DNA of 64,000 bases from Ochrobactrum sp. BTU1 (GTDB taxonomy: Bacteria; Pseudomonadota; Alphaproteobacteria; Rhizobiales; Rhizobiaceae): positions 2,040,001-2,104,000 of the forward strand of contig CP076354.1 of NCBI GenBank assembly GCA_018798825.1. Direction: 5' to 3'. Below the pieces are notes generated by a model. It saw only the letters and a program-made list of their open reading frames with translations. It did not search any database and had not been told where the DNA came from. The position numbers and the translations under genes are program-made. Positions within the stretch are counted from its first letter, which is position 1; each line of letters begins with the position of its first letter. Shown piece after piece: positions 1 to 9,460 of this stretch.

Positions 1-1
1 C

Positions 2-1600
2 ATTCGCACGCGGCCTTTCGAGCTGGTCAGTATGACGTTGGCCGTAGACCATCCGACAAGCCGAAAATACCCTGCATTTGATGCTATGGCTATCTTCTCG
101 GAAGGCCCGGCAGCGGCGCTACCAGCCGATACCGGGCAGATATATGGAGCTAAGGTTGAAAGCGAAGTCAGCCTACGCGTAGAGGATTTCCCATTAAACA
201 GCGTTGCATTTGATGCATCGAACGACTTGACCGTAGATGAAGTCGAAAAAGTCGTACGCGACACAGGCGTTCTGTTGACTGATGGCGATGTTCAGGTTGC
301 CTCACTGCATTATGTGGATCCGGCCCGCTTTGGTGGCACGGATTCTTCTTTTGCACTGAGCCCTGCTCTTGGCGTGAAGATCACTCAGGAAAATGTGAGC
401 GTTGCACAACGTGCCGACGACGAAGAAACCGGCAGCGGCTTTTCCGAAGAACTGATTCCTTTCCATCAGACGATGGAAATCGACCAGGCATTGGAAAGCG
501 CTGGCTATTCAGGTGAAGACGCCACCAACATGGCGAGCGCACTTACAAAACTGCTCAATTCGCCTCGCCTAAAAGAAGGCAGTGTTCTGCGAATTGGAAC
601 AGAAACGCGAGATGATGAAGATCGTATCGTCCGCGCCAGTGTTTATCATCGCACCACGCATCTTGTGACCATCGCATTAAATGATCGACAGCAATATGTG
701 CCGTCGGATCAACCGGAAGAAACACCGCTTCTTGCATCCGCTTTTGACGGCGATGCACCGCCAGCTGCGATTCGCGGCAATCTGCCGAGTGTTTATGACG
801 GCATAAGTCGTGCAGCGCTCGCTTATGGCATGACCGAAACCATGCGTGAGCAGCTGGTAAAAATGCTGGCAACCGATGTCGATCTGCAAGCGCGTCTTTC
901 ACAGAGCGATAAAATCGACGCCTTCTTCTCGTTGCCAGACGATCCAGAGAAGCCAGATGGTGAGTCGCAGCTTCTTTATGTGTCTGCAAACTTCAGCGGG
1001 ACAACGCGCAAGTTCTATAGGTATCAGGCTCCGGACGGCGCTGTTGATTACTTTAATGAAGACGGTAAGAGCGCAAAGCAGTTCCTGCTTCGCAATCCAG
1101 TTCCTAATGGCGTGTTCCGTTCTCCTTTCGGCATGCGGCGCCATCCGATTCTCGGTTATAGCCGTATGCATACGGGCGTCGATTGGGCAGCACCGCGTGG
1201 AACCCCCATTATTGCGTCAGGTAATGGCGTTGTTGAGAAGGCCGGATGGACAAACGGCTACGGCAATCAGACTTTGATTCGTCATGCCAATGGCTATGTC
1301 AGCAGCTACAGCCACCAGAATGCCATCGCCCGCGGCGTGAGCGCAGGTCAGCGTGTTCGTCAGGGCCAGGTTATCGGTTTTGTCGGATCGACCGGACTGT
1401 CGACCGGTCCCCACCTTCACTATGAGCTGATCGTCAACGGAACCAAGGTTGACCCGCTTCGTATCCGCCTGCCCGATAATAAAGCCCTGCAAGGCAAAGA
1501 ACTTGAAGCTTTCAAGCAGGAACGCGATCGCATTGATACGCTGCTGAATAATGATGATGCAGATACAAAGGTTGCATCGAGCGGATCGACGAAGAGCTAA
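2..1600 (+). CDS. M23 family metallopeptidase (LytM domain), 5'-truncated
   Basis: A peptidoglycan endopeptidase or amidase activator of the LytM/M23 family, acting in the periplasm. The reading frame is open through the left edge, so the N-terminus (probably the membrane anchor) is missing; the first in-window Met is at base 32. The long middle region is acidic and not recognisable by eye. The C-terminal M23 domain starts near residue 360 (counted from that Met) with SPFGMRRHPILG and carries the zinc ligands: HTGVD (H380, D384) and HLHYE (H461, H463). All expected metal ligands are present, so it is probably an active enzyme rather than a degenerate EnvC/NlpD-type activator. It converges on an L,D-transpeptidase gene and shares a bidirectional terminator with it. 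Family certain; substrate bond not determined. Confidence 0.9.
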   Translation: MRTRPFELVSMTLAVDHPTSRKYPAFDAMAIFSEGPAAALPADTGQIYGAKVESEVSLRVEDFPLNSVAFDASNDLTVDEVEKVVRDTGVLLTDGDVQVASLHYVDPARFGGTDSSFALSPALGVKITQENVSVAQRADDEETGSGFSEELIPFHQTMEIDQALESAGYSGEDATNMASALTKLLNSPRLKEGSVLRIGTETRDDEDRIVRASVYHRTTHLVTIALNDRQQYVPSDQPEETPLLASAFDGDAPPAAIRGNLPSVYDGISRAALAYGMTETMREQLVKMLATDVDLQARLSQSDKIDAFFSLPDDPEKPDGESQLLYVSANFSGTTRKFYRYQAPDGAVDYFNEDGKSAKQFLLRNPVPNGVFRSPFGMRRHPILGYSRMHTGVDWAAPRGTPIIASGNGVVEKAGWTNGYGNQTLIRHANGYVSSYSHQNAIARGVSAGQRVRQGQVIGFVGSTGLSTGPHLHYELIVNGTKVDPLRIRLPDNKALQGKELEAFKQERDRIDTLLNNDDADTKVASSGSTKS

Positions 1601-1647
1601 GGCACTTCCTTCGTCTACAAATTGACCTACTTTTCGCAAATCAACGG

Positions 1648-1684
1648 AAAAGCGCGACGCAATTTGAAACTGCGCCGCGCTTTT
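1648..1684. terminator. Bidirectional terminator between the M23 and L,D-transpeptidase genes
   Basis: A 14-base stem with one mismatch (AAAAGCGCGACGCA against TGCGCCGCGCTTTT) and a 9-base loop. It is followed by a T run on the plus strand, and A-rich sequence on the other side gives a T run on the minus strand. It sits between two convergent stop codons. Confidence 0.8.
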
Positions 1685-1713
1685 TGTATCAGCAGTTTTG
1701 CGTGTTCGAAAAG

Positions 1714-3141
1714 TTATTCCGTGAACTCGACCGTTACGCCCGCTTTCACCAGCTTTGCCAGCTCTTCCGCATCCCAATTGGTCAGGCGCACACAGCCATG
1801 GCTGGAGGTCTTACCAATCCGCGAAGGCTCGGGCGTTCCGTGAATACCATAAGTTGGCTTTGACAGTGCGATCCAAACCGTACCAACTGGACCGTTTGGA
1901 CCAGGTGGAATGGTCAGCACTTTATCATTGCTGCCCTGCTTAAAGTTGATCTTCGGATTGTAGGTATAGTTCGGATTGATCGCGATACGCTGAACCTGAA
2001 CAATACCAGATGGCGAAGGCGTATCGGATGAACCGATCGTCGATGGATAGGCAACGACAAGCTTGCCGGTTTCATCATAGCCACGAACCTGCTTGCGGCC
2101 CTTATCGGCAATGATGCGTGCAACTTTGGAGCGGACAGGCTTGCCAAGATTAGGCACCTTCACAACCGAGCCCGGCTGATTGAAGTTCACACCCGGATTG
2201 ATCTCTTTGAGATAGGCTTCATCGATGTGAAACTTCTCACCGAGCATTTCGGTCACAGACGTATAGGCCATGGCGGGAAGCTGCGCTTTATGCGCGTAAT
2301 CATCTGGAATCGAAGCCACATATTGGCGGCCGACATCTTCGTTCGTAATCGTATATTCGGTGAAAGCAGCACCGCCGGTTGCTTCAAGCTCGGCATTGAT
2401 CCCGGCTTCATCGGTTGGATTGAGGAACTTGCCCGTCATCTCACCATAAGCTGCAGCGGCCTTGTCCACATTGCTGCCCGAACGACCATCAATCACACCC
2501 GGAGATGCACCTGCCCGATCAAGCAACACCTGATAGGCTGCAATTTTTTGCTTTGCGCCCTGCCCTTTCGGCATTTCGATAGCTGGCGTCATATCGTCCG
2601 TATTTGGCACGGCATGAGGCTGCGTCGACGGCTGCTCATAACCGGGATCGCGATTGATGCTGGCAGTCGGTGATTCTGTATCGGGATATTCGGTGCCTGC
2701 CGGAGGTAGCTCCGAACGCTGCACCTGTCCGTCACGGTTATTGTCGTAGCCCGGAGCCGAAGGAGCATCCGGATAATAGTTTGGGTCTTCTGGCACATTG
2801 CCGAAACCATCATAAGGGGCGCCGCCGCCCACTGGTCCGTCAGACCAGCCGCCATCCTGCTGACCGCCACTCGCATAGCGACCGGAATCGCGAGGGTCTT
2901 CAACATGCAGGACGCGTCCACGACGATCGACTGTTATCTGTCGGCCATATTCATCCGTGTAAACGCGCACTCCCCGGTCGCGACCACGCTCATGGCCCCA
3001 ATCGAATAGCTGTGCCAGTTGCATAGGCTGCGAAATACTGGTCGTCGCATCGCGCGTTTGCGCAAAGGCAGAACCGCCTGCTGCAAGAATGATTGCAGAA
3101 CCAAACAATCCGAAGCGAAGCATGCGTAAGAGATGCGACAT
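1714..3141 (-). CDS. L,D-transpeptidase (YkuD family)
   Basis: A periplasmic L,D-transpeptidase that makes 3-3 peptidoglycan cross-links or attaches proteins to the wall. The 475-residue protein has a signal peptide (about residues 1-27, ending SAFAQ), a long Pro/Gly/Asp-rich low-complexity region (about 50-190), a middle region with a possible peptidoglycan-binding helix (QVLLDRAGASPGVIDG), and a C-terminal YkuD domain (about 335-475). The catalytic signature is intact: HGTPEPSRIG followed by SHGCVRL, with Cys about residue 450 and His 448. In Brucella such enzymes are known to tether beta-barrel outer-membrane proteins to the wall; whether this paralogue does so is inference. A CtrA-type half-site lies about 45 bases upstream of the start. 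Confidence 0.93.
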   Translation of the reverse strand: MSHLLRMLRFGLFGSAIILAAGGSAFAQTRDATTSISQPMQLAQLFDWGHERGRDRGVRVYTDEYGRQITVDRRGRVLHVEDPRDSGRYASGGQQDGGWSDGPVGGGAPYDGFGNVPEDPNYYPDAPSAPGYDNNRDGQVQRSELPPAGTEYPDTESPTASINRDPGYEQPSTQPHAVPNTDDMTPAIEMPKGQGAKQKIAAYQVLLDRAGASPGVIDGRSGSNVDKAAAAYGEMTGKFLNPTDEAGINAELEATGGAAFTEYTITNEDVGRQYVASIPDDYAHKAQLPAMAYTSVTEMLGEKFHIDEAYLKEINPGVNFNQPGSVVKVPNLGKPVRSKVARIIADKGRKQVRGYDETGKLVVAYPSTIGSSDTPSPSGIVQVQRIAINPNYTYNPKINFKQGSNDKVLTIPPGPNGPVGTVWIALSKPTYGIHGTPEPSRIGKTSSHGCVRLTNWDAEELAKLVKAGVTVEFTE

Positions 3142-3183
3142 ACAAGAAACCCTGAATTACCTTAGGATAAGGGATGCAACTAT

Positions 3184-3191
3184 ATGGTTAA
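3184..3191 (-). promoter_or_regulatory. CtrA-type half-site (TTAACCAT) upstream of the L,D-transpeptidase
   Basis: The minus strand reads TTAACCAT, the half-site seen in many CtrA-regulated promoters, 43-50 bases before the transpeptidase ATG. On the plus strand TTAA is followed seven bases later by TTAC, one base short of the full TTAA-N7-TTAA form. Found by reading only; short motifs like this occur by chance. Confidence 0.4.
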
Positions 3192-3276
3192 CAATTGATT
3201 ACTCAATAACAGCAAATGCCAGATGAACTGGACATGAAGATGGCCATGAAAGTGGCCGCCTCTGGACAAAAAGAAA

Positions 3277-3310
3277 AAAAGCGCCGCAATCGGATGAGTG
3301 CGGCGCTTTT
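3277..3310 (-). terminator. clpB terminator
   Basis: Perfect 12-base stem (AAAAGCGCCGCA / TGCGGCGCTTTT) with a 10-base loop, followed on the minus strand by a long T-rich tract. It lies just past the clpB stop codon. Confidence 0.9.
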
Positions 3311-3328
3311 TACAACAGAGTTTAAGGC

Positions 3329-5950
3329 TTAGGCCTTTTCGTCCTCCTTCACCGGTTCCCCTTCACCCATCACACGGATAGGGCGAAAGTTAAGCCGGTC
3401 CGAGCCAGGCAAGATCTTGACGATTGAACCGTCAAGAATATCACCAAGCAGGATGCGTTCGGCCAGCGGATCCTGAACTTCCTTCTGGATGACGCGCTTC
3501 AACGGGCGCGCACCATAAGCCGGATCATAACCTTTGTTTGCCAGCCATTCGCGAGCATCGTCTTCAAGTTCCAGCGAGATCTTGCGATCATGCAGCAGAG
3601 CCTGCAGACGCTTCATCTGGATATCGACAATCGAACCCATGTCGTCGCGGCGCAGCCTGTGGAACAGGATGATTTCATCAACGCGGTTCAGGAACTCCGG
3701 ACGGAACGCAGCCCGCACAACACCCATCACCTCATCACGAACGCTTTCGACATCGTCTTTCTCACCAAGATTGACGAGATATTCAGCGCCGAGGTTCGAG
3801 GTCATTATGATGACCGTATTGCGGAAATCGACAGTGCGGCCCTGACCATCGGTCAGACGACCATCATCGAGAACCTGCAACAGCACGTTGAACACATCTG
3901 GATGTGCCTTTTCGATCTCATCGAACAGGATTACCTGATATGGCCTGCGCCGCACGGATTCCGTCAGAACGCCGCCTTCCTCATAGCCGACATAGCCGGG
4001 AGGTGCGCCGATCAGTCGGCTTACAGAGTGTTTCTCCATAAATTCCGACATATCGATGCGAACCATTGCTGTGTCGTCCTGGAACAGGAACGAAGCCAGC
4101 GCCTTGGTAAGCTCGGTCTTGCCCACGCCTGTTGGTCCAAGGAAGATGAACGAGCCAATTGGCCTGTTCGGATCCTGAAGACCTGCGCGGGCACGACGAA
4201 CGGCCTTGGAAACAGCCTGAACCGCTTCACCCTGACCGACGACCCGCTTTGCAAGTTCGTCTTCCATGCGCAGAAACTTTTCGCGCTCGCCTTCCAGCAT
4301 CCGTTCAACCGGAATACCGGTCCAGCGGGAAACAATCTGCCCAACATGATCAGGCGTCACGGTTTCCTCAAGCAACGAGCCTTTGTTCTCATTGCTTTCA
4401 GCGTCACCAAGCTGCTTTTCGAGCTGCGGGATCGTGCCATAGGCAAGTTCCCCCGCCTTCTGGAATTCGCCACCGCGCTGTGCAATCGCCAAAGCGTTGC
4501 GGGCTTCTTCAAGCTGACGCTTCAAGTCGGCCGCAAGTCCCAGCTTCTGCTTTTCAGCCTGCCATTTCGACGTCAGCTCCGCTGATTCTTCTTCAAGATC
4601 AGTCAGTTCCTTTTCAAGGCGCTGCAGCCGATCAATTGAAGCAGTGTCGGTTTCGACCTTCAGTGCTTCACGCTCGATTTTAAGCTGCATCACGCGGCGG
4701 TCGATTTCGTCAAGCTCTTCGGGCTTCGAATCCACCTGCATACGCAGACGCGATGCGGCCTCATCGACAAGATCAATCGCCTTATCCGGCAAAAACCGGT
4801 CCGTGATGTAACGGTTAGACAAAGTCGCGGCTGCGACAAGTGCCGAGTCGGAAACCCGGACCTTGTGGTGCTGCTCGTATTTTTCCTTCAAACCGCGAAG
4901 GATCGAAATCGTGTCTTCCACCGTTGGCTCATCGACAAATACCGGCTGGAAACGACGTGCGAGGGCCGCGTCCTTCTCAACATATTTGCGATATTCCTCA
5001 AGTGTGGTCGCACCAACGCAGTGCAACTCGCCGCGAGCCAGCGCAGGCTTGAGCAGGTTCGATGCATCCATTGCGCCATCAGACTTGCCTGCACCGACAA
5101 GCGTATGCATTTCGTCGATGAACAGGATGATCTGGCCAGCGGCCGTCTGCACTTCAGAAAGCACAGCTTTCAGACGTTCTTCAAACTCACCGCGATATTT
5201 CGCACCGGCAATCAGCGCACCCATATCGAGTGCCATCAGCTGCTTGTCTTTCAGCGATTCCGGCACATCGCCATTAACAATGCGCAGAGCCAAGCCTTCG
5301 GCAATTGCGGTCTTACCAACGCCCGGCTCACCGATCAGCACCGGATTATTCTTGGTGCGGCGTGACAGAACCTGAATCGTGCGACGAATTTCTTCGTCTC
5401 GACCGATGACCGGATCAAGCTTGCCCGCACGCGCATCTTCCGTCAGATCGCGCGCATATTTCTTGAGCGCATCGTAATTGCTCTCAGCGGAAGCAGAATC
5501 GGCTGTGCGGCCTTTACGCATGTCATTGATGACCTTGTTGAGCGCGGTCGGTGTCACACCGGCAGCAGCAAGAATTTCAGACGTCTTTGCAGATTTCTCG
5601 ATTGCAAGTGCCGTGAGCAGGCGCTCAACCGTGACAAAGCTGTCGCCAGCCTTGCTCGCAAGCTCTTCGGCAAGGGTGAAAACCTTTGCCAATGGCTGTG
5701 CAAGATAAAGCTGATCGTTACCGCCGGTCACTTTCGGCAGTTTTTCCAAAGCTGCCTGCAAACCTATGCGCACATCGGCGATGCGGCCACCGGCACGCTC
5801 GATCAGCGACGCGACAAGCCCCTCATCATCATCGACAAGGACTTTGAGAAGGTGTTCAGGCGTAAACTGCTGATTGCTGGAAGAAAGGGCAAATGTCTGG
5901 GCCGACTGGATGAATCCCCGAACCCGTTCGGTGTATTTCTCAATATTCAT
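3329..5950 (-). CDS. clpB: ATP-dependent disaggregase ClpB
   Basis: Hexameric AAA+ disaggregase that pulls proteins out of heat-induced aggregates with DnaK/DnaJ/GrpE. The 873-residue product has the usual order: Clp N-domain (about 1-145), first AAA domain with GEPGVGKT and the DEMH Walker B, a Glu/Lys-rich coiled-coil M-domain (about 400-520) that distinguishes ClpB from ClpA/ClpC, second AAA domain with GPTGVGKT, and the C-terminal D2 domain. The frame is open 62 codons upstream, but the ATG at 5948-5950 was chosen because AAGGAGA precedes it at good spacing and the protein then begins [10 protein letters not shown] as in the family. A heat-shock-type promoter and a strong terminator flank the gene, so it is probably monocistronic. 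Confidence 0.98.
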   Translation of the reverse strand: MNIEKYTERVRGFIQSAQTFALSSSNQQFTPEHLLKVLVDDDEGLVASLIERAGGRIADVRIGLQAALEKLPKVTGGNDQLYLAQPLAKVFTLAEELASKAGDSFVTVERLLTALAIEKSAKTSEILAAAGVTPTALNKVINDMRKGRTADSASAESNYDALKKYARDLTEDARAGKLDPVIGRDEEIRRTIQVLSRRTKNNPVLIGEPGVGKTAIAEGLALRIVNGDVPESLKDKQLMALDMGALIAGAKYRGEFEERLKAVLSEVQTAAGQIILFIDEMHTLVGAGKSDGAMDASNLLKPALARGELHCVGATTLEEYRKYVEKDAALARRFQPVFVDEPTVEDTISILRGLKEKYEQHHKVRVSDSALVAAATLSNRYITDRFLPDKAIDLVDEAASRLRMQVDSKPEELDEIDRRVMQLKIEREALKVETDTASIDRLQRLEKELTDLEEESAELTSKWQAEKQKLGLAADLKRQLEEARNALAIAQRGGEFQKAGELAYGTIPQLEKQLGDAESNENKGSLLEETVTPDHVGQIVSRWTGIPVERMLEGEREKFLRMEDELAKRVVGQGEAVQAVSKAVRRARAGLQDPNRPIGSFIFLGPTGVGKTELTKALASFLFQDDTAMVRIDMSEFMEKHSVSRLIGAPPGYVGYEEGGVLTESVRRRPYQVILFDEIEKAHPDVFNVLLQVLDDGRLTDGQGRTVDFRNTVIIMTSNLGAEYLVNLGEKDDVESVRDEVMGVVRAAFRPEFLNRVDEIILFHRLRRDDMGSIVDIQMKRLQALLHDRKISLELEDDAREWLANKGYDPAYGARPLKRVIQKEVQDPLAERILLGDILDGSIVKILPGSDRLNFRPIRVMGEGEPVKEDEKA

Positions 5951-6041
5951 GATGTCTCCTTTTCCCTCCGACCCATTCTGGCATCGGAAGACTTCTGGTG
6001 ACGGAGCCCCCGTATTCGGCTGGCTCCTTATCCAAGGAAGC

Positions 6042-6070
6042 ATATGGGAACATCGAGCGGTTTCGGCAAG
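6042..6070 (-). promoter_or_regulatory. Heat-shock (RpoH-type) promoter of clpB
   Basis: Read on the minus strand: CTTGCC, 17 bases, CCATATGC. This matches the alphaproteobacterial sigma-32 pattern (CTTGAC, 17 bases, CYTATNT) at five of six -35 positions with exact spacing. It lies about 95-120 bases upstream of the clpB ATG, as expected for a classical RpoH target. Confidence 0.7.
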
Positions 6071-6100
6071 ACCGGAAAGTCGGCTAAAACACAAATAAAA

Positions 6101-6122
6101 ATGGCGCGGAAAACCGCGCCAT
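6101..6122 (-). terminator. Terminator of the DUF4167 gene
   Basis: Perfect 9-base stem (ATGGCGCGG / CCGCGCCAT) around an AAAA loop, followed on the minus strand by a T-rich tail. It separates the DUF4167 gene from the clpB promoter. Confidence 0.85.
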
Positions 6123-6156
6123 CTTTTTGAAATCAATCATATTGCTGTTTCAGCAA

Positions 6157-6996
6157 TTATGCATCGGAATCCACTGTTTCAGCAACTTCATCCTTCGGAA
6201 CGCGGCGCGGACGACCCGGGCGGCGCGTAGCGCGGACTGGCTTCTCTTCAGGTGCAGCTTCAACCGGTGCTTCTGCTGCGGGAGCAGCTTTTTCAACAAC
6301 GGGTGCTGATTCTTCTGCAACCTTTGCAGGCTTCTCAGCGCGCGCTGGCTTTTCAGCAACTGGCGCCGGAACCGGCTGTTCGTCGGCAACAGCGGCAACT
6401 GGTGCTTCTACAACTGGCTGCTCGGAGGATTCATCCGCATTGAAACGTTCGCGCTGTGGGCGGCGACCGCGACCCAGGCGACGATCACGGTTTTCGCGGC
6501 CTTCGCGTGGCTGCGAACGGTTATCCTGGCGACTGTCGGAACGATTGTCTGAACGACCCTCATTGCTTTCTTCGCCATAAACAACTTCAGCAGGCGTGCC
6601 TTCGATTACTGGCTGTGGACCAGAACCATTGACAGGCTGATGCACCGGAGCAGCAGGCACGAAGCCGCCTTCATCCTCATCACCACCATCGCTGTCGAAG
6701 CTTTCTTCGCGCTGATACGGGATATTCTGCTGCGCCATGGCAGCCATGATGATCCGGTTGTAATGTTCTGCGTGCTGAAGATAATTTTCAGCCATGACAC
6801 GATCGCCAGACGCCTGCGCGTCGCGAGCCAGTGTCGTATATTTTTCTGCAATATGTTGAGCATTGCCGCGGATCTTTACGTCCGGACCATTGCTTTCATA
6901 ATTACGCGACAGAGGATTGGGGCCCTTGCGGTTATTGTTGTTATTATTGTTATTCCCCCGTCCGCGCATGCGCCTGTTCTGCTGTGCTGGCCTCAT
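6157..6996 (-). CDS. DUF4167 domain-containing protein
   Basis: Conserved alphaproteobacterial protein of unknown function. The N-terminal domain (about residues 1-90) is typical of DUF4167: a basic, Asn-rich start (RRMRGRGNNNN...), then SRNYESNGPD, IRGNAQHIAEKY and a helical stretch ending in AENYLQHAEHYNRI. The remainder is low complexity: acidic Glu/Asp, then Arg/Asp/Asn repeats, then long Ala/Pro/Glu tracts and a basic tail (RRPGRPRR, AT-hook-like). The composition suggests a nucleic-acid-associated disordered protein, but that is inference. An eight-Asn run is encoded by AAC/AAT repeats that could slip. The likely RBS is in AAAGAGAAGACG before the ATG. In this lineage it commonly follows prmC, as here. 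Confidence 0.85.
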   Translation of the reverse strand: MRPAQQNRRMRGRGNNNNNNNNRKGPNPLSRNYESNGPDVKIRGNAQHIAEKYTTLARDAQASGDRVMAENYLQHAEHYNRIIMAAMAQQNIPYQREESFDSDGGDEDEGGFVPAAPVHQPVNGSGPQPVIEGTPAEVVYGEESNEGRSDNRSDSRQDNRSQPREGRENRDRRLGRGRRPQRERFNADESSEQPVVEAPVAAVADEQPVPAPVAEKPARAEKPAKVAEESAPVVEKAAPAAEAPVEAAPEEKPVRATRRPGRPRRVPKDEVAETVDSDA

Positions 6997-7409
6997 CGTC
7001 TTCTCTTTTCAGATTAAAGGGCGTCAAATTCCCGTAGCCTAAAGCCACCGGCGTCGCATTATCGAGCCATGGAGGAAGCACACCCTAAAACTTCCCACAC
7101 ATCGAATGGTTCTGAGTTCCGTACTGTCAGAAAGACAACACGAACCTTTCGGATTGGCATTTGCAAGACCTACCCGAAAAGACAAACTCTTCGGAATTAT
7201 TTTTGAAAGTCGTGCACTTCCGTACAAACCATCCCATGAGAAAAACCCTCACGGGAGCATGACCTAAATTCGTCATGGAGCATTTCCGCCACCGCCCTCA
7301 AGCGGGCAAAACCATTCTGGCTCTATACGGTGGCTGGAAACTAAACGGCTTCGCCGCAAATTCCAAGCGCTTTTTTGAGGTCATCGAGCGTTTTTTAGCA
7401 CTCAGTCCG
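6997..7409. other. 413-base intergenic region between prmC and the DUF4167 gene
   Basis: No convincing gene. A possible 62-codon minus-strand frame (7039-7227) has unusual composition (Cys/Ser-rich) and no good start context. The region presumably holds the promoter and leader of the DUF4167 gene; no clear hairpin terminator for prmC is seen. Confidence 0.5.
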
Positions 7410-8288
7410 TCAAATACCCGCAGCAGCTTTATGTATGAAAACCATGGCCCTTCTATGGCCACCGAGATCACTTGCAACATTGGTCAGATGGAAATCAGCG
7501 CTTTCAAAAATGGCGCTCACATCGTCAAATTGGCCTGCGCCAATTTCGACGGCAATCATTCCATCATTATATAGGTATGCGCGAGCCTCACTTGCAAGAG
7601 CGCGATAAAAATTAAGTCCGTCGTCGCCGCCATCAAGGGCCGCCATCGGATCATGCTCTCGCACTTCCCGCGAAAGATCTTCGATATCCCTGCTTGGAAT
7701 ATAGGGCGGGTTTGAGACAATGAGATGAAACTTGCCGCTCACATTTGCGAACCAGTCACTTTTGAGCGCCGCAAACCTTTGGCTCACACCATTGGCCAGC
7801 GCATTGATCCGCGCCATTGCCAGTGCGCCATCAGCGACATCAAGCCCAATACCGTTGAGTTTCTCAAACTTATGCAACAGCGAAATCGCGATCGCACCTG
7901 TTCCGGTGCCCATATCAAGCAGCAGTGCCTGACCATGCCGCTCAATCAGCTTGTCGAGATAAGGCGAAACCAGTTCGACAAGTGCTTCCGTATCGGGGCG
8001 CGGTTCAAGCGTTTCTGGTGAAAGCCGGAATGGCAGACCATAAAACTCGCGCATTCCGATAATGCGATGCACCGGCTCACCCGCTATGCGGCGCTCCAGC
8101 GCTTCGTTTAACTGAGCAACCTTATCTTCATCGATAAGCTTTTCCGGCCATGAAATCAGATCAAGCCGCGTTGCACCTGTCGCCCATTCAACAAGCAATT
8201 GCGCATCAAGATCGGGTGTCTCAACGGCCCCTTCCCGCAGCCGTGTGCGGGCTTGAGCCATCAGCTGATCGAGGCGCTCGCCACTCAC
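7410..8288 (-). CDS. prmC: Peptide chain release factor N5-glutamine methyltransferase PrmC
   Basis: Methylates the Gln of the GGQ motif of release factors RF1/RF2 using S-adenosylmethionine, raising termination efficiency. The 292-residue protein has the N-terminal helical domain that binds the release factor, the SAM-binding motif [13 protein letters not shown] (about residue 122), and the catalytic motif SNPPYIPS. The start is GTG and overlaps the prfA stop by four bases (GTGA), so the methyltransferase is translationally coupled to its substrate gene, a near-universal arrangement. An internal ATG (MAQART) is a less likely start. Confidence 0.96.
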   Translation of the reverse strand: MSGERLDQLMAQARTRLREGAVETPDLDAQLLVEWATGATRLDLISWPEKLIDEDKVAQLNEALERRIAGEPVHRIIGMREFYGLPFRLSPETLEPRPDTEALVELVSPYLDKLIERHGQALLLDMGTGTGAIAISLLHKFEKLNGIGLDVADGALAMARINALANGVSQRFAALKSDWFANVSGKFHLIVSNPPYIPSRDIEDLSREVREHDPMAALDGGDDGLNFYRALASEARAYLYNDGMIAVEIGAGQFDDVSAIFESADFHLTNVASDLGGHRRAMVFIHKAAAGI

Positions 8289-9364
8289 GCGTTTTCGCCC
8301 AGTTCCATCAGAAGTGCGGTCTGATGATCGGAAATCAGCGCATCGACCAGCTCATCAAGCTCGCCCATCATCACCCGATCAAGCTTATAAAGCGTGAGGT
8401 TGATACGGTGGTCGGTCACGCGGCCCTGCGGAAAATTATAGGTGCGGATACGCTCTGAGCGATCACCGGAACCAACCTGGCTGCGGCGTGATTCAGAACG
8501 TTCGCTTTCAGCCTTCTGGCGTTCCATATCATAAAGACGCGCGCGCAGGATCTGCATGGCGCGCGCACGGTTCTGGTGCTGCGATTTCTCCGCCTGCACG
8601 ACCATGATGCCCGTTGGAATATGCGTAATACGCACTGCCGAGTCAGTCGTGTTGACGTGCTGACCACCCGCGCCTGAAGCACGCATCGTATCAATGCGGA
8701 TATCTTCGTTGCGGATTTCGATATCGATGTCTTCGGCCTCGGGAAGCACGGCAACCGTTGCCGCTGAGGTATGAATACGGCCACCCGCTTCGGTTTCCGG
8801 TACACGCTGCACGCGATGCACGCCTGATTCGAACTTCAACTTGGAGAAAACACCCTTGCCCGAAACGGTCGCGATGATTTCCTTGTAGCCGCCGGCATCA
8901 CCCTCACTCGAAGAGACCAGCTCGACGCGCCAGCCTTTTTCCGAAGCAAACCGCTCGTACATGCGGAAAAGATCGCCTGCAAAGAGAGCCGCTTCTAGCC
9001 CGCCCGTACCAGCACGGATTTCAAGGATCGCATTCTTCTCATCAGCTGCATCTTTGGGCAGAAGCAGAATCTGGACTTCCTGCTCAAGACCTTCAATGCG
9101 CTTTTCAACGTCAGGCAATTCTTCGACTGCAAGTGCGCGCATTTCAGCATCGGTTGAAGCATCATCGCGCATCGCAGCAAGATCACGCGCTTCATTACGC
9201 GCATCGGTCAGTTCCCTGATTTTTCCGACAACGTCCTGAAGTTCGGAATATTCCGAAGCAAGCTTCACATAGGTTTCCGAATCCGGATTGTTCGCCATCT
9301 GGCTTTCAATCATCGAGAACCGCTTCAAAAGCTGGTCCATTCGGTCCTGTGGCAATGCGATCAT
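8285..9364 (-). CDS. prfA: Peptide chain release factor 1
   Basis: RF1 reads UAA and UAG and triggers peptidyl-tRNA hydrolysis on the ribosome. The 359-residue length is typical. Recognisable parts are the N-terminal helical domain, the peptidyl-transferase-centre loop [15 protein letters not shown] with the GGQ tripeptide, and the PxT-type stop-codon recognition region just upstream ([20 protein letters not shown]), where the PET variant is the usual alphaproteobacterial form. It lies downstream of ptsP with a 96-base gap and overlaps prmC. Confidence 0.98.
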   Translation of the reverse strand: MIALPQDRMDQLLKRFSMIESQMANNPDSETYVKLASEYSELQDVVGKIRELTDARNEARDLAAMRDDASTDAEMRALAVEELPDVEKRIEGLEQEVQILLLPKDAADEKNAILEIRAGTGGLEAALFAGDLFRMYERFASEKGWRVELVSSSEGDAGGYKEIIATVSGKGVFSKLKFESGVHRVQRVPETEAGGRIHTSAATVAVLPEAEDIDIEIRNEDIRIDTMRASGAGGQHVNTTDSAVRITHIPTGIMVVQAEKSQHQNRARAMQILRARLYDMERQKAESERSESRRSQVGSGDRSERIRTYNFPQGRVTDHRINLTLYKLDRVMMGELDELVDALISDHQTALLMELGENA

Positions 9365-9460
9365 TGGTATATCCTGAAAACTTTAATAGCAGCGCGAATA
9401 AGCAGTATTGAGCGCCACGCACAAGGCACGGCACCCAAACATTTCATGCAATTTTCTACG

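Noticed and set aside
3590..4585. A 331-codon plus-strand frame within clpB
   Set aside because: Antisense of clpB.
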